Origin: Burkholderiales bacterium
GTDB taxonomy: Bacteria; Pseudomonadota; Gammaproteobacteria; Burkholderiales; Burkholderiaceae_C
NCBI GenBank assembly: GCA_019509985.1
Contig: JAEKLF010000051.1
Span: 1-53,949, forward strand
Direction of reading: 5' to 3'
Length of the DNA stretch: 53,949 nucleotides
A program made the translations under genes and the position numbers. Positions 7,454-22,400 of the stretch are shown in pieces. Every line of letters starts with the position of its first letter. Position 1 is the first letter of the stretch. The notes beneath the pieces are model-generated. The model was given only the letters and a program-made list of their open reading frames with translations. It had not been told where the DNA came from and searched no databases.

Positions 7454-10400
7454 ATGCAGTGGATGCGTCAACTCGGTGCTCGTCTGGCCCAATCCCGCCG
7501 CGCGCGCGCGGCCAATACCCAACGGCTGACGCGGCGCACGAGCGTGTTGCTGGACGCGATGGAGCCACGCTTGCTGCTGTCGGGCGGGCCGACGCTGGAC
7601 GGCGCGGGCGTGCTCACGGTGCTGGGCGACGCCAACGCCAACTCCGTGATGATCGAGCAGACGGCCGACGCGGGCGATGGCAGCGTGACCATCCAGATCA
7701 GCCTCGACGGTGCGGCCGCCGTGACCTTTGCCGGCGTCAAATCCTTGATCGTCGACATGGCCGGTGGTGACGACACGCTCCAGCTCGCCAGCAAGTTCAC
7801 GGTCGCGGCCAGCCTGGACGGCGGCAGCGGCAGCAACACCCTCATCGGCGCAGACGTCGACAGCAACTGGACGGTCGCGGGCACCGACAGCGGCACCGTC
7901 GGCGGCAGCAGCTTCAGCAACTTCAAGCACCTGGTGGGCGGCAGCGCCAGCGACAACTTCGTCATCGAGCCGGCCGCCGTGCTGAGCGGCGACATCGACG
8001 GCGGCGGTGGCGACGATGCACTGCTGGCCAGCGACGACGCCAGCCATGCCTGGAGCGTCACGGGTGCGGACCAGGGCACGCTGGATGGCAGCGTGGTTTT
8101 TGCCGGCATCGCGAATCTGGTCGGCGGCAAACTGGACGACAGTTTCCTGATCGGCCCGGCGGGATCGGTCTCGGGCCTGATCGACGGCGGCCTGGACGAC
8201 GCGCAGGCCGCGGTGGCGGCGGTGGACACGCTGAGCTTCGCCGGCCGCAGCAGCGCGATTGCGGTGGACCTGGCGGCCGAGACTGCGAGCGCTACCGACG
8301 TCGCCGGCTTCCAGGGCATCGATGCCCTCGTCGGCGGTGATGGCAGCGACGCCATCTCCGGCCCGGCGGAGGGCCGCGTCACCTGGACCCTCACCGGCGC
8401 CGACCGCGGCCGCGTGCAGGAGGTCGAGTTCGAGAGTTTCGAGAACCTGGTCGGCGCCGATGGCACGGCCAGCGACCTGTTCGTCTTCGAGGCGGGCGCC
8501 AGCCTGAGCGGCAGCGTCGCGGGCGGGGCCGGCACCTACGACAGCATCGAGGTGCAGAACGGCGTCGGCGGCAACTTCACCGTCTTCGACCCCACGGGCC
8601 TGGACGCGGCCGGCGTGCTCGACCTGCACGGCCAGCACATCGTCTACAGCGGCATCGACCACCAGGATCTCGTCGGCGGCGACGCCTTCGACAAGATCAT
8701 CCGCGGCACGATCTTCGACGACCACATCGTTATCCAGGCTGCGCCCGGCGCGCCGGGATCGATGCAGGTCGTCTTCGTCGGCACCGACTTCTTCGACGGC
8801 ACGAACTTCAGCGGCGGCATCGTCTTCGCCGACCCGGCGGACTCGCTGTCCGTTTACGGCATGGCCGGTGCCGACCAGTTCGAGATCAAGTCGCTCGACG
8901 CCGGCTTCAGCGCCGCGCTCAAGGTCTACGGCAGCCGCATGCCCGACGCGTCGGCCGCGCAGGTGCCGGTGGACGACGGCTTCGTGGACAGCGTCGAGAT
9001 CAGCGGCAGCATCGATACCCATGACGGCCTCATCGACATCTGGGCCGACAACATCAAGGTCGATGACGGCGTGCAGGTCGACGCCGGCGCCGAAGACATC
9101 GTGCTGCGTGCGCGCAATATCGGCATCTCCGACCTCGAGAACCTCTTGCCGGTGTTTGCCACGACACGCGCGGTCAGCATCGACATCGGCGCCGGCGCCG
9201 GCGTTCATGGCGCGGGCATCTACCTGGTGTCCGAAGCCGCGGAGCAGAACATCGGCGACACCCTCGGCGCGCCTGCCGAGGTCACCAACTTCATCATCGA
9301 GCCGTTGGCCGACAAGTTCGCCAGCTTCACGGCCCTGCCCGTCAAGCTGCTCGTCAAGAGCTCCAGCTCGACCATCACCCTGCACGAAGGCGCCGTCCTC
9401 GACGGCAGCGGCACGGTGGGCCTGTACTCCACGGCGGGCGCCGATGCCTCCGGCGTCGCCGTCGGCAACCTCTTCAGCGTCGGCTACGCCCGCGCCAGCG
9501 CCACGTCCAACATCGACATGCAGGCCGGCGCGCAGATCATCGCCGGCGAGGCCGCGGTGCTCATCAGCACCGGCGAGGCCAATGCCGCGATGACGGCCGA
9601 GACCGAGCTCAGCCTGGATGCCTCCAAGCTGGCCGGTGGCGTCACCGGCAGCAGCCCCAAGGTGGCCGGCGCACTGGCCGTCAGCGACACCCATGCCATC
9701 TCGCATGTGACGGTCGCCAAGGGCGCCAGCATCACCGCCGGCAAGACGGCCAACGTCATCGCTACCGGCAACAGCAAGTCCGAATCCGAGGCCAAGTCGG
9801 GCCTGTTCGCCGACGGCGCCGCGGCGCTGGCTTTCGGCCTGGACTTCTCGAACGCCGACATCAAGACCTCGGTCGACGGCAGCATCACGGCCCTCGCCGA
9901 CCCGGTGGCCGGCTACACGGTCAAGGTCGAGATCGACCCCACCGTGACCTGGAACGGCGTCGGCACGCCACCGGCCGGCTACGTCGACTACACCAACAAC
10001 CGCATCTACATCGGTCCCAATGCACTGGTCGACGAAGACACGATCACCTACACCAACCGCCGCGGCACCAGCATCGGCGGCCTGGTCGACGGGCGCCAGT
10101 ACTTCGTCGTCACCGACGATCCGGGCTGGATCAAGCTGGCCGAGAACCAGACCAATGCGCTGAAGGCCATCGCCGGCAGCCAGGCCGGCAATGTCGTCGA
10201 CCTGCGCACCGACCTCGGCCCCGCCACGAGCGACAACGCGCTGAGCTTCGACGCGTCCAACGTGGACGCCGACAAGAACACCATCGCGCTGCAGCGCAAC
10301 GGCGCGCCCGTCTTCAATACCTTCGAGCTCGGCCAGGCCGTCGTCTATCACGAGGCGGCCGGCTCGCACATCGACGGGCTGGTCGACGGCAACACCTACT

Positions 10401-13400
10401 ACATCCTCGCCAGCACCAACGAGCAGGACTTGCAGGGCAACTCGCGCTTCGCCGACACCCAGGTGATCCGCCTGTCCGAGTCCGAGAACGAGTCGCGCGG
10501 CGGCGTGTCCATCGACCTCGGCCCCATCACCGGCAACAGCTTCCAGCTGGTGGCCAAGCACGTGCTCGACTCGGGCTACGCCACCGGCATCGGCGTGGTG
10601 GCCCAGCTCACGGCCGACAACAGCGCCACCGCCGAGGCCGGGCTCAAGAGCGAGGACACGAGCCCCAAGACCAAGTTCGCCGAGCTCAAGGAAAACCTCC
10701 CTAGCAACTACCTGTCCGGGCTGTTCAACATCCTCGGCAAGTCCTACAGCGAGCATGCCAGCGCGCCCAAGGCCGGTGCCAGCTCTTCACTCAGCGTGGC
10801 CGGCGCGCTGGCGTTGACATTCGCGACGGCCGACGTGCGCACCGACGTGCTCGGCGACGCGGTGCTCAAGTCCAACGAAGACCTCGAGGTCAAGGCCACC
10901 ATCGACCAGGGCACCAAGCTCTCGGCGTCGAGCGAGACCGAGCCGCAGGAAGACAGCCAGGGCAACAGCAGCGGCACCAGCGCCGAGAACAGCGTCAGCG
11001 TCGCGATCGGCATCGGCATCATCAACAACACCGCGCTGGCCACGGTCCATGGCGGCGCCCAGCTCGACGCGCTGCGCGTGCTGCGCGTCATCTCCGAGGT
11101 CAGCTATCCGCTGACCACGCGCTTCGACCAGTTCGTGCCGCTGTCCTGGGGCGAGCTGACCGACTCGATCCGCAACGAGGGCGCCTCGGCGGTCACCAAG
11201 TACCTGAACAACAACCTGGGCGCGGTGGACGCCTTCTTCAACACCTGGACCGCAGCCACCTCCAAGGCCGAGAAGATCGGCGTCGCCGGCTCGGTGTCGG
11301 TGCTCGTCTACGACAACGATTCGCAAGCCGTGGTGCAGGGCGGCGCGCTGCTCAACCAGGACCTGGCCTGGCGCGACGACGCGCTCAACCCCCATCCCAA
11401 CCAGGCGGCCGAGGCGGCCGACGGCAAGGGCGAGCAGGTGGTCAACGTGGAAGGCGCGAACTTCCAGCAGACCATCAACATGACGGGCATCTTCGCGCTG
11501 CCCGACCTGACGCTCGACGTCGTGCCCATCATCGGCCCGTCCCAAAAGGACGCGAAGCTGTGGGAGAAGAACCGGCTGAAAAAGGAACTCAGCCTCGATC
11601 CCTTCGGCGTCAGCGGCGACACCGGCGGCGCCGGTGGTGCCATCTTCATCAGCGTTCAGCACAACACCACCCACGCCATCATCGAAGACGGCGCCAAGGT
11701 CTACAGCGGGGCCGATGGCGGCCTGGACATCAAGGCCAAGGAGGCCATCCTCAACGTCAACCTCGCGCAGTCCTTCGCCAAGGGCAAGACCTTCGCCATC
11801 GGCGGGACCGTGCTCTATGCCGGCCAGACCAGCGACACGCTGGCGCAGCTGGGCAGCGAGGCCGAGGTGACCGGGCGCAACGTCGAGATCACGGCCGACG
11901 ACCAGACGACCACGGCGACCTGGGCCGGCGGCATTGCCAAGGGCGAGTCCGTCGGCGTGGGCATCTCGGTGGCGGTCAATGACATCGACCGCAAGACCCG
12001 CGCCGTCATCGGCGACCCGGACGCCCTCGCCGGCAGCGGCATCGGCAACAGCAGCCACATCGAGGTCGAGGGCGGCGTCGACGTGCTGGCCCGCGTCGAC
12101 GGTGACGTCTGGGCCTTCACCGTGGCCGGCGCCGTGGCCAAGGCGGCCAACGACAAGCCGGCCAATGCCACGCCGACCGCGGCGCCGGCCAGCCCGACGC
12201 CGGCGGGCGCCGCGCTACCGACGACGAAGGGCGGCAGCACCGCCGCCAACAGCAATGACGAACCCAAGACCGGCATCGCCGTCGCCGCGGCCGCGTCGGT
12301 CAACCTGATCAGCGACACCGTCCAGGCCTCGGTCGCCGATGCCGGCCAGGTCCACGCCGGCTTCGTGGCCGTCGATGCGGACAACCGCATGGGCCTCGTC
12401 TCCGCCACCGGCGGCGTGGCCTTTGCCAAGGTCAACAGCGGCAGCACCGCGGCCGGGCTCGCCGGGGCCTTCAGCCTCAACCAGATCGACGGTAGTACGA
12501 CGGCGGCCGTGCAGGACACCGGCTTCGTGCTCTCGGGCGAGGACCGCAGCGCCGCGACGAGCGAAGACACGCTGCGTGTGCGCGGCGAGAACAGCCAACA
12601 CATCTTCTCGCTGGCCGCGGGCGGCGCGGGCGCCGTGGCGTCCGGCAGCAGCGGTGGGTCCGGTAGCGGCGGTGGCGGCGGTGGCAGCGGCTCGACCGCC
12701 GTGGCCGTGGCCGGCTCGGTGACGATCAACCTCCTCGACGGCGGAACCTATGCGCTGCTCGGCGACAGCACGGTCTCGCTGCTCGAGGGCGACGCCCTCG
12801 TCGAGGCGAGCGACGCCGGCACCATCACGGCCGCGGCCGGCGGACTCTCGTTCGCGTTTGCCAGCGGGCAGCAGGGCAGCTCGTCGGCGCTGGCCGCGGG
12901 CATCTCGGTTGCGGTCAACACCATCCATGGCGGCGCGCATGCCGTGGTCGACAAATCCACGCTGACCTGGGCGGATGGCGCCGAGGGCGAACTCAAGGTT
13001 GAGGCCAGCAGCTCGCAGCAAATCAATGCCTACACGCTGGCCGCCGCACTGGCCGGAGCCATCGGTTCCCAAGGGTCCGGTGCCGCGGGCGCCGGTGCCG
13101 GCTCGGGATCCGTCAACCTCATCGACGCCAGCACCGAGGCCGCACTGCGCGACAGCAGCGTCACGACCGGCATCGGCGGCGTCGACGTGGCGGCCTCGGA
13201 CGAGTCGCAGATCCAGGCGCTCGCCGGTGGCATCGCCGCCGCGGTCGGCGTCTCCACGCAGAGCAGCGCCGCCGGCATCGCCTTCGGTGCGGCCTTCGCG
13301 GTCAACGAGATCGGCTTCAGCGACAGCGACCTGGTGCTGGCCGAGGTCAGCAACAGCAGCGTCCACAGCGGCGGCGAGCTCAAGGTCGACGCCACCTCGC

Positions 13401-16400
13401 TGGCGCGCATCTACGCCTTCACCATGGGCGTGGCGGCCAGCGGCAGCGCTTCCACCAGCGGCAGTGCGCTCAGCGCCAGCCTGGCTGGCTCGGGGTCCTA
13501 CAACCGGATCCGCAACAAGACCCTGGCCCGCGTGCGCGACGGCAGCAAGGTCGAGGCCGAGGAGGCCATCTCGGTCGCGGCCAGCGATGACTCTTCCATC
13601 CTCTCCGTGGCTGGCGCCGAGGCGGCTTCGATCGCCATCAGCGAGAGTTCGTCGTCCCTTGCCGTCGGCCTGGGGCTGTCACTGACGCTGAACGACGTCG
13701 CCAATACGACGCAGGCCGCGGTCGAAGGCGCCGAGCTGACGACGGCGGGCGCCATCGAGGTCAAGGCCGACAGCACCGCCGAGATCCAGTCGCTGGCCTA
13801 CGGCTTCGCCGTCAGTGCCGCCGTCAGCGGCGACGCCTCGGCGATCGCCGCGGACGCCACGGGGGCGGTCAGCTTCAACACCATCGACAACACCGTCCAG
13901 GCCACGATCGGCGACGGCGCGACCGAGGTGGCCGGGCCCGTCACTGCCGGCGGCGACATCACCGTCGAGGCGAACGACACGTCGACCACCGAGGCAGTTG
14001 CCATCGCCGCTGCGGCCAGCATCGCGGGCAGCACCAGCGCCACGGCGATCTCGGTGAACATCGGCCTGGCCCTGGCACACAACCGCATCGCCAAGACCGT
14101 CGATGCCAGCATCGTCAACGTGCCGGAGCTGCACACCGGCGGGCACGATGTTGTCGTGGCAGCCCACGACGCCTCGTCCATCACGGTCACCTCCGTGGCC
14201 GCGGCCGCATCCGTCGCCATCGGCGGCACTGCCGTCGGCGTGGCCGGCGGTGCCTCCGAGTCGACCAATGTCGTGCTGTCGCACACCACCGCCCACATCG
14301 ATGGCAGCGAGGTCGGCAGCGCTGCCGACCCGGTCGGCAAGGTGGAGGTAGACGCCAGCAGCTCGGCCAAGATCGACGCGACCATCGCCGGCGTGGCGGT
14401 GGCGGTGGGTGCCGGCACCGATGGTGTCGGCGTCGCCGCGGCCGTCGGTATTGCCGTCGCACGCAACTTCATCGGCTGGGATCCTGACGCGCCGGGCTTC
14501 ACCGCCGACGTCGATGTGCCGGCGCATGACGACAAGAACGCGCCGCTGCTCGCCCAGCTCGACCCCGGCCTGACCGTGCGCGTCGTCGACGGCGCACTGG
14601 CCGGCGACATCTACGAATACGTCGGGCCCCAGGTCACCGACAGCGACCCCGACAACGCAGGCGCCCAGGGCTTTGACCTGCGCATCCAGCAGTTCCGCGA
14701 CACGCGGCTGTGGAAGCAGGTCAACGTTGCCAAGAATTCGTCGCAGATCGAGGCCTCGCTCGGCGACAGCGGCGTGCATGCGTCCGGGGAATTGTCGATC
14801 GGCGCCCATTCCACCGAAACCATCGACGCGACGGTCATTGCCGTGGCGGCGGGCGTGGGCGGCGGGACCGAGGTCGGCATCGCGCTCAGCGGCGCGGGCT
14901 CCTACGCCGAGAACAAGATCGCCAACGATGTCCAGGCCTTCATCGATCATGACGGCAGCGACGGCATCCACGCCGCCAGCGTCCAGATCGTGGCCGACGA
15001 CTCACCGGGCATCGATGCGATTGCCGGTGCCGCATCGCTGGCGGCCGGTTTCGGCGCCGAGGCCGGCATCGCGGTGTCCATTGGACTGTCGCTTGCCTTC
15101 AACGAGATCGACAACAACGTCGACGCCTTCGTGCGCCACGCCGATACGGGGGTCTTCACCACCGACGGCGGCGTCACCATCAGCGCGCTGCAGCAAGGCC
15201 GTCACCTGTTCGACGTGAACCTGGGCGGCTCGCTGACGGCCGAGGACCTGCACAACGCCGCCACTGCCGATGAGGATCTCGGCTCCACGGCCAATGTCAA
15301 CGAAGCGACGGAGGATGCCAAGGGCGACACCGTGCTGCTGGGCAAGCTGCGCACGGCGATCGACAGCGCGCTGCAAGCCGATGGCCTGGCGCCGCTGGCC
15401 GTCACCGAGACGGTCACGCCCGAGGCCATGCTCACGCCCGAAACGGGTCATCTCGCCATCGCCGGCATCCAGGGCGGCAACCAGCTCGTCTTCAACGTCT
15501 CCCATCCCTTTGCCACCGGCGACAAGATCGTCTACGACAGCAAGGGCGGCCCGAACATCGGCGGCCTGGTCAGCGGTCAGACCTACTACGCCATCAATGT
15601 CAGCGGCAAGGTGATCGAGCTGGCAAGCTCGTTCGCGAATGCGAAGGCGTCCGTGCCGGTTGCCATCCCGCTGACGGCACCGGCGGGCGGCTTCGGCGGC
15701 CAGACGCTGCGGCGCCTGTACAACCTGACCGACGGCAGCACGGTCAAGGCCGCTGGCGGCGTCTACCGCTACGTCGGCAGCGATGCCGATGGCAAGGACG
15801 CGAACCTCGCCACCCAGAACTACGGCGACACCGCCCACTGGCTCAAGCTCGACAAGCTCAAGGTCTCCGAGGCGGTGCCGGGCAGCAGCTGGGTGGTGGT
15901 GGCGCCCGACGGCCGGACCTTCGTGCTCGAACGCACCAGCGCCGAGGGCGCACCGCTGACCGTGAGCGTCAGCAAGGGTTCCATCGACGCCGTGTCGGCC
16001 GCGGGCTCGGTGGCCATCGGCCTCGGCACGGCCGGCCTTGCCGTCAGCGGCGCCGGTGCCGTGGCGCAGAACGTCATCCTGGGCACGACCAATGCCTTCG
16101 CCGAGGACAGCACGCTGCACAGCGCTGGCGAGGTGGCCCTGACCGCCAGCAGCACGGCCAAGATCTCGTCCACCGTCGTGTCCTTGTCGATCGCGGTGGG
16201 TGTGGGCGAGGTGGGCGTGGGTGCGTCCATCGGCATCTCTGTGGCGCGCAACTTCATCGGCTGGGAACCGGGGGCCGCCGACAGCACGCCGATGCAGGTG
16301 CGGGCCTACCTCAGCGATGCCAGCGTGATTGCCGATGGCGCCGTCACGCTGACCTCACTGGCCGAACAGACGATCGACTCGCTGGTGCTGGCGGGGTCGG

Positions 16401-19400
16401 CCGCCGTCGGTGCCGGCGGCGTCGGCCTGGCCGCCAGCGGCTCGGGCGTGTTCTCCGAGAACCGTGTCGCCGCCGATGTCGAAAGCGCGATCGGTGGCAC
16501 GGGCGGCAGCGTCGAGGCCACGTCAGTCTCGCTGACGGCCGAGAACCGCTCAGACATCAGCGCCTTCGCCGGCGCGATCGCGGTCGCAGTCGGCGCAGGC
16601 GGCGAGCTCGGCGTGGCCGTCTCGATCGGCCTGTCGCTGGCCGAGAACACCATCGACAACACGGTGCTGGCCAGCGTCGCCGGCGTCGATGTGCGTGCCA
16701 CGCAGGGTGCGATAGAGCTGGAGGCCACGGACGCTGCCACCATCCGCGCGGTGTCCGCGGCCGCCTCGGTGGCCGTGGGCATCGGCGGCGCGGTCGGCGT
16801 CGGCGTTGCCGGCGCCGGCGCGCTGGCGGAGAACGTCATCCTCGGCCGTACCGACGCCACCTCGTCGAACGCCGTGCTGACCAGTGCCGGCAACGTCTCC
16901 ATCGTGGCCGATGACAAGTCGTCGATTGACGCCATCATCATCTCCGCCGCGGTGGGCGTCGGCGGTGGCGGTGAAGCCGGCGTCGGCGCCTCGATCGGCG
17001 TGGCGCTGGCGCGCAACTTCATCGGTGCGCGTGACCATGTCGACCGGGCCCATGACTACCTGTCCACCGACAGCGTGCTCACGCTGGCCACGGGAAAAAC
17101 CGTCAGTGTGGTCGACGGGCCGCGAGCCGGCGACATCTACGAATACATCGGCGATCCGCTCAGCGTCAGCTTCGACTATTCGAGCTCGAGCAATCCAGCC
17201 CAGGTCAAGACGGGTGAGCGCGTCAAGCGGCTTGCCGGCGTGGGTGGCGCCAGCACCGACGCCGTCTTCCAGTACGTCGGCGCCAGCCCGCTGACCGGAG
17301 CCAACCTGAGCACGCAGGACTACTCCGACACCAAGCTGTGGCGACAGGTCACCGCCGTGCAGGCCGACTTCTCCGACGCCACGGCCTGGAGGCTGGTCAA
17401 TCTGGCGAGTTCGCCGCTGCAGGTGCATGCCAGCGCCGAAAACACCGCCATCCATGCCGGCGGCGCGCTGGCGCTGCAGGCCACCGGCGACCAGACGGTC
17501 AATGCATTCGTGTTGGCCGGCTCGGTGGCGATAGCGGCCGGCGACCAGTTCGCGCTCGCCGCCGCCGGCGCCGGCGCGGCCAGCGACAACCGCATCACGA
17601 CGGACGTGGCGGCCTACATCGATGGCGGCGGCGCCACCGGCATCGAGTCATCGTCGCTGAGCGTCCATGCCGGCGACATCTCGCACATCAAGGCCGACAC
17701 GGCAGCCGTCTCGGTGGCCGCGGCCTTCGCCGGCCTGGGCGGCGCGGTGGCCGCGGCCATCGGCGTTTCGCTGGCCAATAACAGCATCGACAACTCGGTA
17801 GCGGCCTATGTCGCCGACGCCTCTGTGTCGACCACCGCCGGCGACATTGATATCGCAGCGACGGAGAACGCCAGCATCGACTCGGTGTCGGTGGCGGCAT
17901 CGTTGGCGGTCGCCGCGGCGCTGGGCGCCGGTGCCGTGGCCGGCGCGGGCGTGGCTGCCACGAACAGCATCGGCAACACGGTCGATGCGCATGTTCTCGA
18001 TGCGACGCTGCTGCACAGCGCCGGCGCCGTCCGCGTCGCCGCCGACGACACGGCCAGCATCTCGGCGAAGAATGCCTCGGTCGCCGTGGCCTTGAGCGAG
18101 ATCGGCATTGCGGTCGGTGTGCTGCTGGCCGACAACGACGTCCACGACGACGTGTTCGCGTCGATCGGCGGTTCGTCGGTCAAGGCCGACGGTGGCGATA
18201 TCGCCGTCACCGCTCACGATGTCCCGAGCGTTGTCACCAAGAGCGTGGTGGCCGCGGTCTCGACGACGGCTTCGACCGCGGTCGGCATCTCCCACGCGAG
18301 CATCGGCGGCACGACAAAGGCGCAGATCGATGCGTCGACGCTCAGCGCCATCGGTCACCGGGTCACCGTGGCAGGCAGTTCCAGTGCCGACATCGACGCG
18401 CTCACCGTCGCCGCGTCCGGCGGCACGATCGGCGTGGCGGCCGTGGTCTCGGAGGTCGAGATCGGCGGCTCGACGCTGGCCGAGGCGACCGGGCAGTCGA
18501 CCATCATCTCCAACGGCCTCGACGTCCTTGCCGACTCGAGCAACACCGCGACGCCGACCAGCGACGTGTTCGCGATCGGCCTGGCCGCCGGCGCCGGCGT
18601 CAGGTCTTCGAGCACGATTGACCGCACGACCAAGGCCTTGGTGGGCGACAACGCCCACGTGTCCACCGGCACGGGCTCCATCGTCATCGACGCGCACAGC
18701 AACTCGCACGCGACGGCGTCCACCACCGGCGTGGCCGCCGGCGTCGGCGTCGCCATCAACGTGGTGCTGGTCGACGCGACCATCAATGCCGAAACCACGG
18801 CCCGCATCGGCGCCGGCGCCGTGGTTCAAGGCGGCGCGGTGTCGGTGACGTCCGAGGCGACGAATACCGTCGATGGCAGCACGCTGGGCCTGGCGCTGTC
18901 CGGCCTCTTGTCGGTCAGCGCGGTGAAGCAGGAGGCACGCATCGGCAGCCACACCGGCGCCGACGTCGGCGCCACCGCCTCCATCGACGCGGCCAGCCTG
19001 CATGTCGCGGCGCAGGCCGACAACACCGTCACGGCCGACGTCGTCTCGTTCGCGGCCAGCTTCCTGGCCGGCGGCGCCGGCGTGTCGGCGCTGGCCGAGA
19101 TCACGGCGGGCAGCCTGACCGAAGCCAGCGTCGGCGCCGGTGCCCAGATCCGCCTGTCCGGCGCCATGGACGTTGGCGCGACGGCCCACAACACGGCCGA
19201 GGCCTCCGCCAAGGGTGGCGCGGCGGGTGCCTTCGCCGGCATTTCGGTGATGCTGCCCGAGGCGCATGTGCACGGCGCCACGCGCGCCACCATGGACGGC
19301 AACGTGCTCGCGGCCAGCAGCGTCAGCATCACGGCCGATGGCACGAACTTGGCCGAAGCCATCGATCTGTCGGTCAACATCTCGGCCGGCGTCAGCCTCG

Positions 19401-22400
19401 GCATCACCGGCGCCACGGCCGAGATCGCGTCGGACTCCGGCGTGCTGGCCCGGGTCGGCGCCACCGGCGGCGTCGCCACATCGGGCGCACTGCATATCGA
19501 CGCCACGTCAAGCAACACCGCGCACGCCAAGTCCGACGTCGGCTCGGGCGGCCTGGTCGGTGTCGGCTCGTCGCGCCTGAACGCCACCGTTGGCGCCGGC
19601 ACGCAGGCGGCGATGGACGGCAACGTCAGCCACGCCACCTCGGTGGCCCTCAGCGCGACCGGCACCAACACCAGCAATACCGAGGCCCTGGGCATCGCCA
19701 TTGGCCTGGGCGGCGGCGTGGGCATCGCGCCCACCTCCAGCGTCACCGACGCCGCGGTGGTGCAGGCCACGCTGGGCGGCGGCGCCCGCATCAACGACAG
19801 CGGCGCCGCGGTGGAAGCGCGCGCCAGCAGCACAGACCACAGCGCGGCCAGCGCCACCGGCGTCAGTGTGGCCGGGCTGTCCATCAACATCATCAACGTC
19901 GACTCCACCACCGCGGGCGCCACGCGCGCCACGGTCGGCGACGGCGCGGTGCTGCACGTGCGCTCCCTGCTGCTCGACGCGGCCGCCACGACCACGCCCT
20001 CGTCCAGCGAGACCAGCGTCGGCGTCGGCCTGATCGCCGGCGCTCAGGCCGACACCCATGTCAGCGACAGCCACACGGTGTCCGCCACGCTGGGCCAGCT
20101 CGCCGTGGTCGACGCAGTCAGCGACATCAGCCTGATCGCGACGAGCACCAGCCAGGGCAATGCCAACGTCGTGTTGGGGTCCGGCGGCCTCGGTGCCGGC
20201 GTCGGGTCGTCGGCGCGGGTCGACCTGACGCCGCACGTCACCGCCTCCATCGGCCAGGGCGCCACGGTGACCGCGGGCGGCGACGTCAAGGTCGATGCCG
20301 AGTCGCACCGCGCCGCGGCCAATGTGTCCACCAAGGGCGCGGCCGTCGGCGGCGTGGCCGTCGGCACGATCGACAACCATGGCTACGTCACGCCCACGGT
20401 GCGCGGCTTCATCGACAGCGCCGCGACCGTGGTCGCAGGCGGTCGCGTCGACGTGCTGGCCGACATCCTGGCCAAGACCGACACCGGTGGCGTCACGCTC
20501 GATGACAACTTCCAACCCCTCACCGACGTCGACACGTCGGCCGACACGATCCGCTTCGTCTCGCACGGCCTGACGACCGGCGACGTGGTCACCTACGACC
20601 CCAACGGCAACACGCCGCTGCAAACCGCCGGCGGCGCGCTGCAAAGCGACCGCAACTACCGCGTCATCACCGTTGACGGCGATCACGTGAAGCTGGGTGC
20701 GACCTTCGGGGCCGGCGCCGCCGACACCGGCTCGCTGTTCAGCCCCGGCGTGGGCGTGGACGGCGCGCGCGACGTGATCCGCTTCGCGGCGCCGCATGAC
20801 CTCGTCACCGGCGACGCGGTGCGCTACGAGCCGGGCTCCACCGCCAGCATCGGCGGCGCAGCCCTGAACGCGGCCGGCACCTACTACGTGCGCGTGCTGG
20901 ACGACTTCACGATCAAGCTCTTCACCACCCAGGCCGGTGCGACGGCCGCGCCGGTGGCGTTCGACCCGTCGGCCTCGGCCAACGTCGTCACGGCCGACGG
21001 ATTCATCCACCTGTCCGGCTTCACCGACGGCCAGGCGGTGAGCTATGTCGCCCCGGCGCCGACCGCCTTCAGCAGCATCCAGGTCGACACCAACGGCAAC
21101 CGGGACACCGACGCCAACATCACCGCCGGCAATCCGGCGCTGACGACCGTCAACAACGACAGCCTCTACCTGGCCCGCTTCGACACCAACGGCAACTACG
21201 TCGGCGGCTCCGGCTATGTCACCGGCGACAAGGTCAGCTACTTCACGAACGGCACGGCGATCGGCGGCCTGAGCAACGGCGCGACCTACTACGCCCTGGC
21301 CGTCGACGCCGACAAGATCCAGCTGCTGCCGAGCTACGCCTCGCTGGCCAGCGTGTCCTTCAACCGCGTCGCCAATGCCGCCGACACCATCGTGCGCAAC
21401 GACGGTGGCAACTGGGCGAACGACGGCTTCGCGGCCGGCCAGCAGATCGTCATCAGTGGCACGGCGAACAACAACACGACGCTGACCATCCTGAGCGTCA
21501 ATGGCAACACGCTGAACTTCGCCGGCGACGTCGTCGCCAACGAAGCCAACCACGTCGCGACGCTGCGCGGCACGGCGCTGTCGCTGACGCCTGACAAGTC
21601 CGTCATCACCACGCCCGGCGCCACACCTGCCGGCCAGGCCGCCCAGCACGCGCTCGTGCGCCAGACGCTTGGCGCGCTGCAGGCCGGCGTGACCTACTAC
21701 GTGCGCGATGCCGGCACGCCCGGCCAGTTCAAGCTCGCGGCCACGCCAGGTGGCGCGGCCCTGGACGTCAGCGACATCGGCCGCAGCGGCCAGCATGCCT
21801 TCGGCGGCGCCGGCATCAACCTCGCGGGCTCCGGCGGCACGCAGGCGCTGCACATCGATCTCGTCGGCCCGCTGCCGGGGGGCGTCGACAAGTTGCTCGG
21901 CGCCGGTGGCACGTCGCTGCGCCTGCTCAGCCCGCCGGCGGGCGACGGCACTTCGCACGCCAGCGTGGACTTCGGTTCGGGCGGCGGCGTGGCCATCAAC
22001 CTGCCGACGGCGCGAATCACGATCACCAACGATGCGCAGGCCCATGTCGCGGCCACGCTGGTCGATGCCGGGACGGGCATCACCGTGGCGACGCACTCGG
22101 TCAGCAAGGGATCGGCCTATGTCTCCGCCGTCGGCGGCGGCGGCATCTCGGCGATGAAGGACCAGGACAGCGTCGACGTCACCAACACCAGCAAGGCCTG
22201 GCTGGCCGACGGCGCGGTGCTGAAGTCGCGCGGCCACGTCGCCATCCTGGCCGACTCGTCGATCGACACCCATGTCTATGCCAATGCCGAGGGCGGCGGC
22301 GTCGGTGCGGGCTCGAACGCCAGCGCCACCACGACCGTCGACAACAACAGCGCCAACGGCCACGGCACGCTGAGCTCGGTGGGGCAGGGCGCGCAGATCG

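Noticed and set aside
7199..10756. A 1185-codon minus-strand frame over the start of the giant gene
   Set aside because: Same cause: it mirrors plus-strand codons, runs through the leader region and shows no domain.
9550..20500. Repeated DNA in the giant gene as a possible CRISPR array or mobile element
   Set aside because: The repeats keep reading frame, vary at synonymous sites and encode protein repeats; there are no identical direct repeats with unique spacers.
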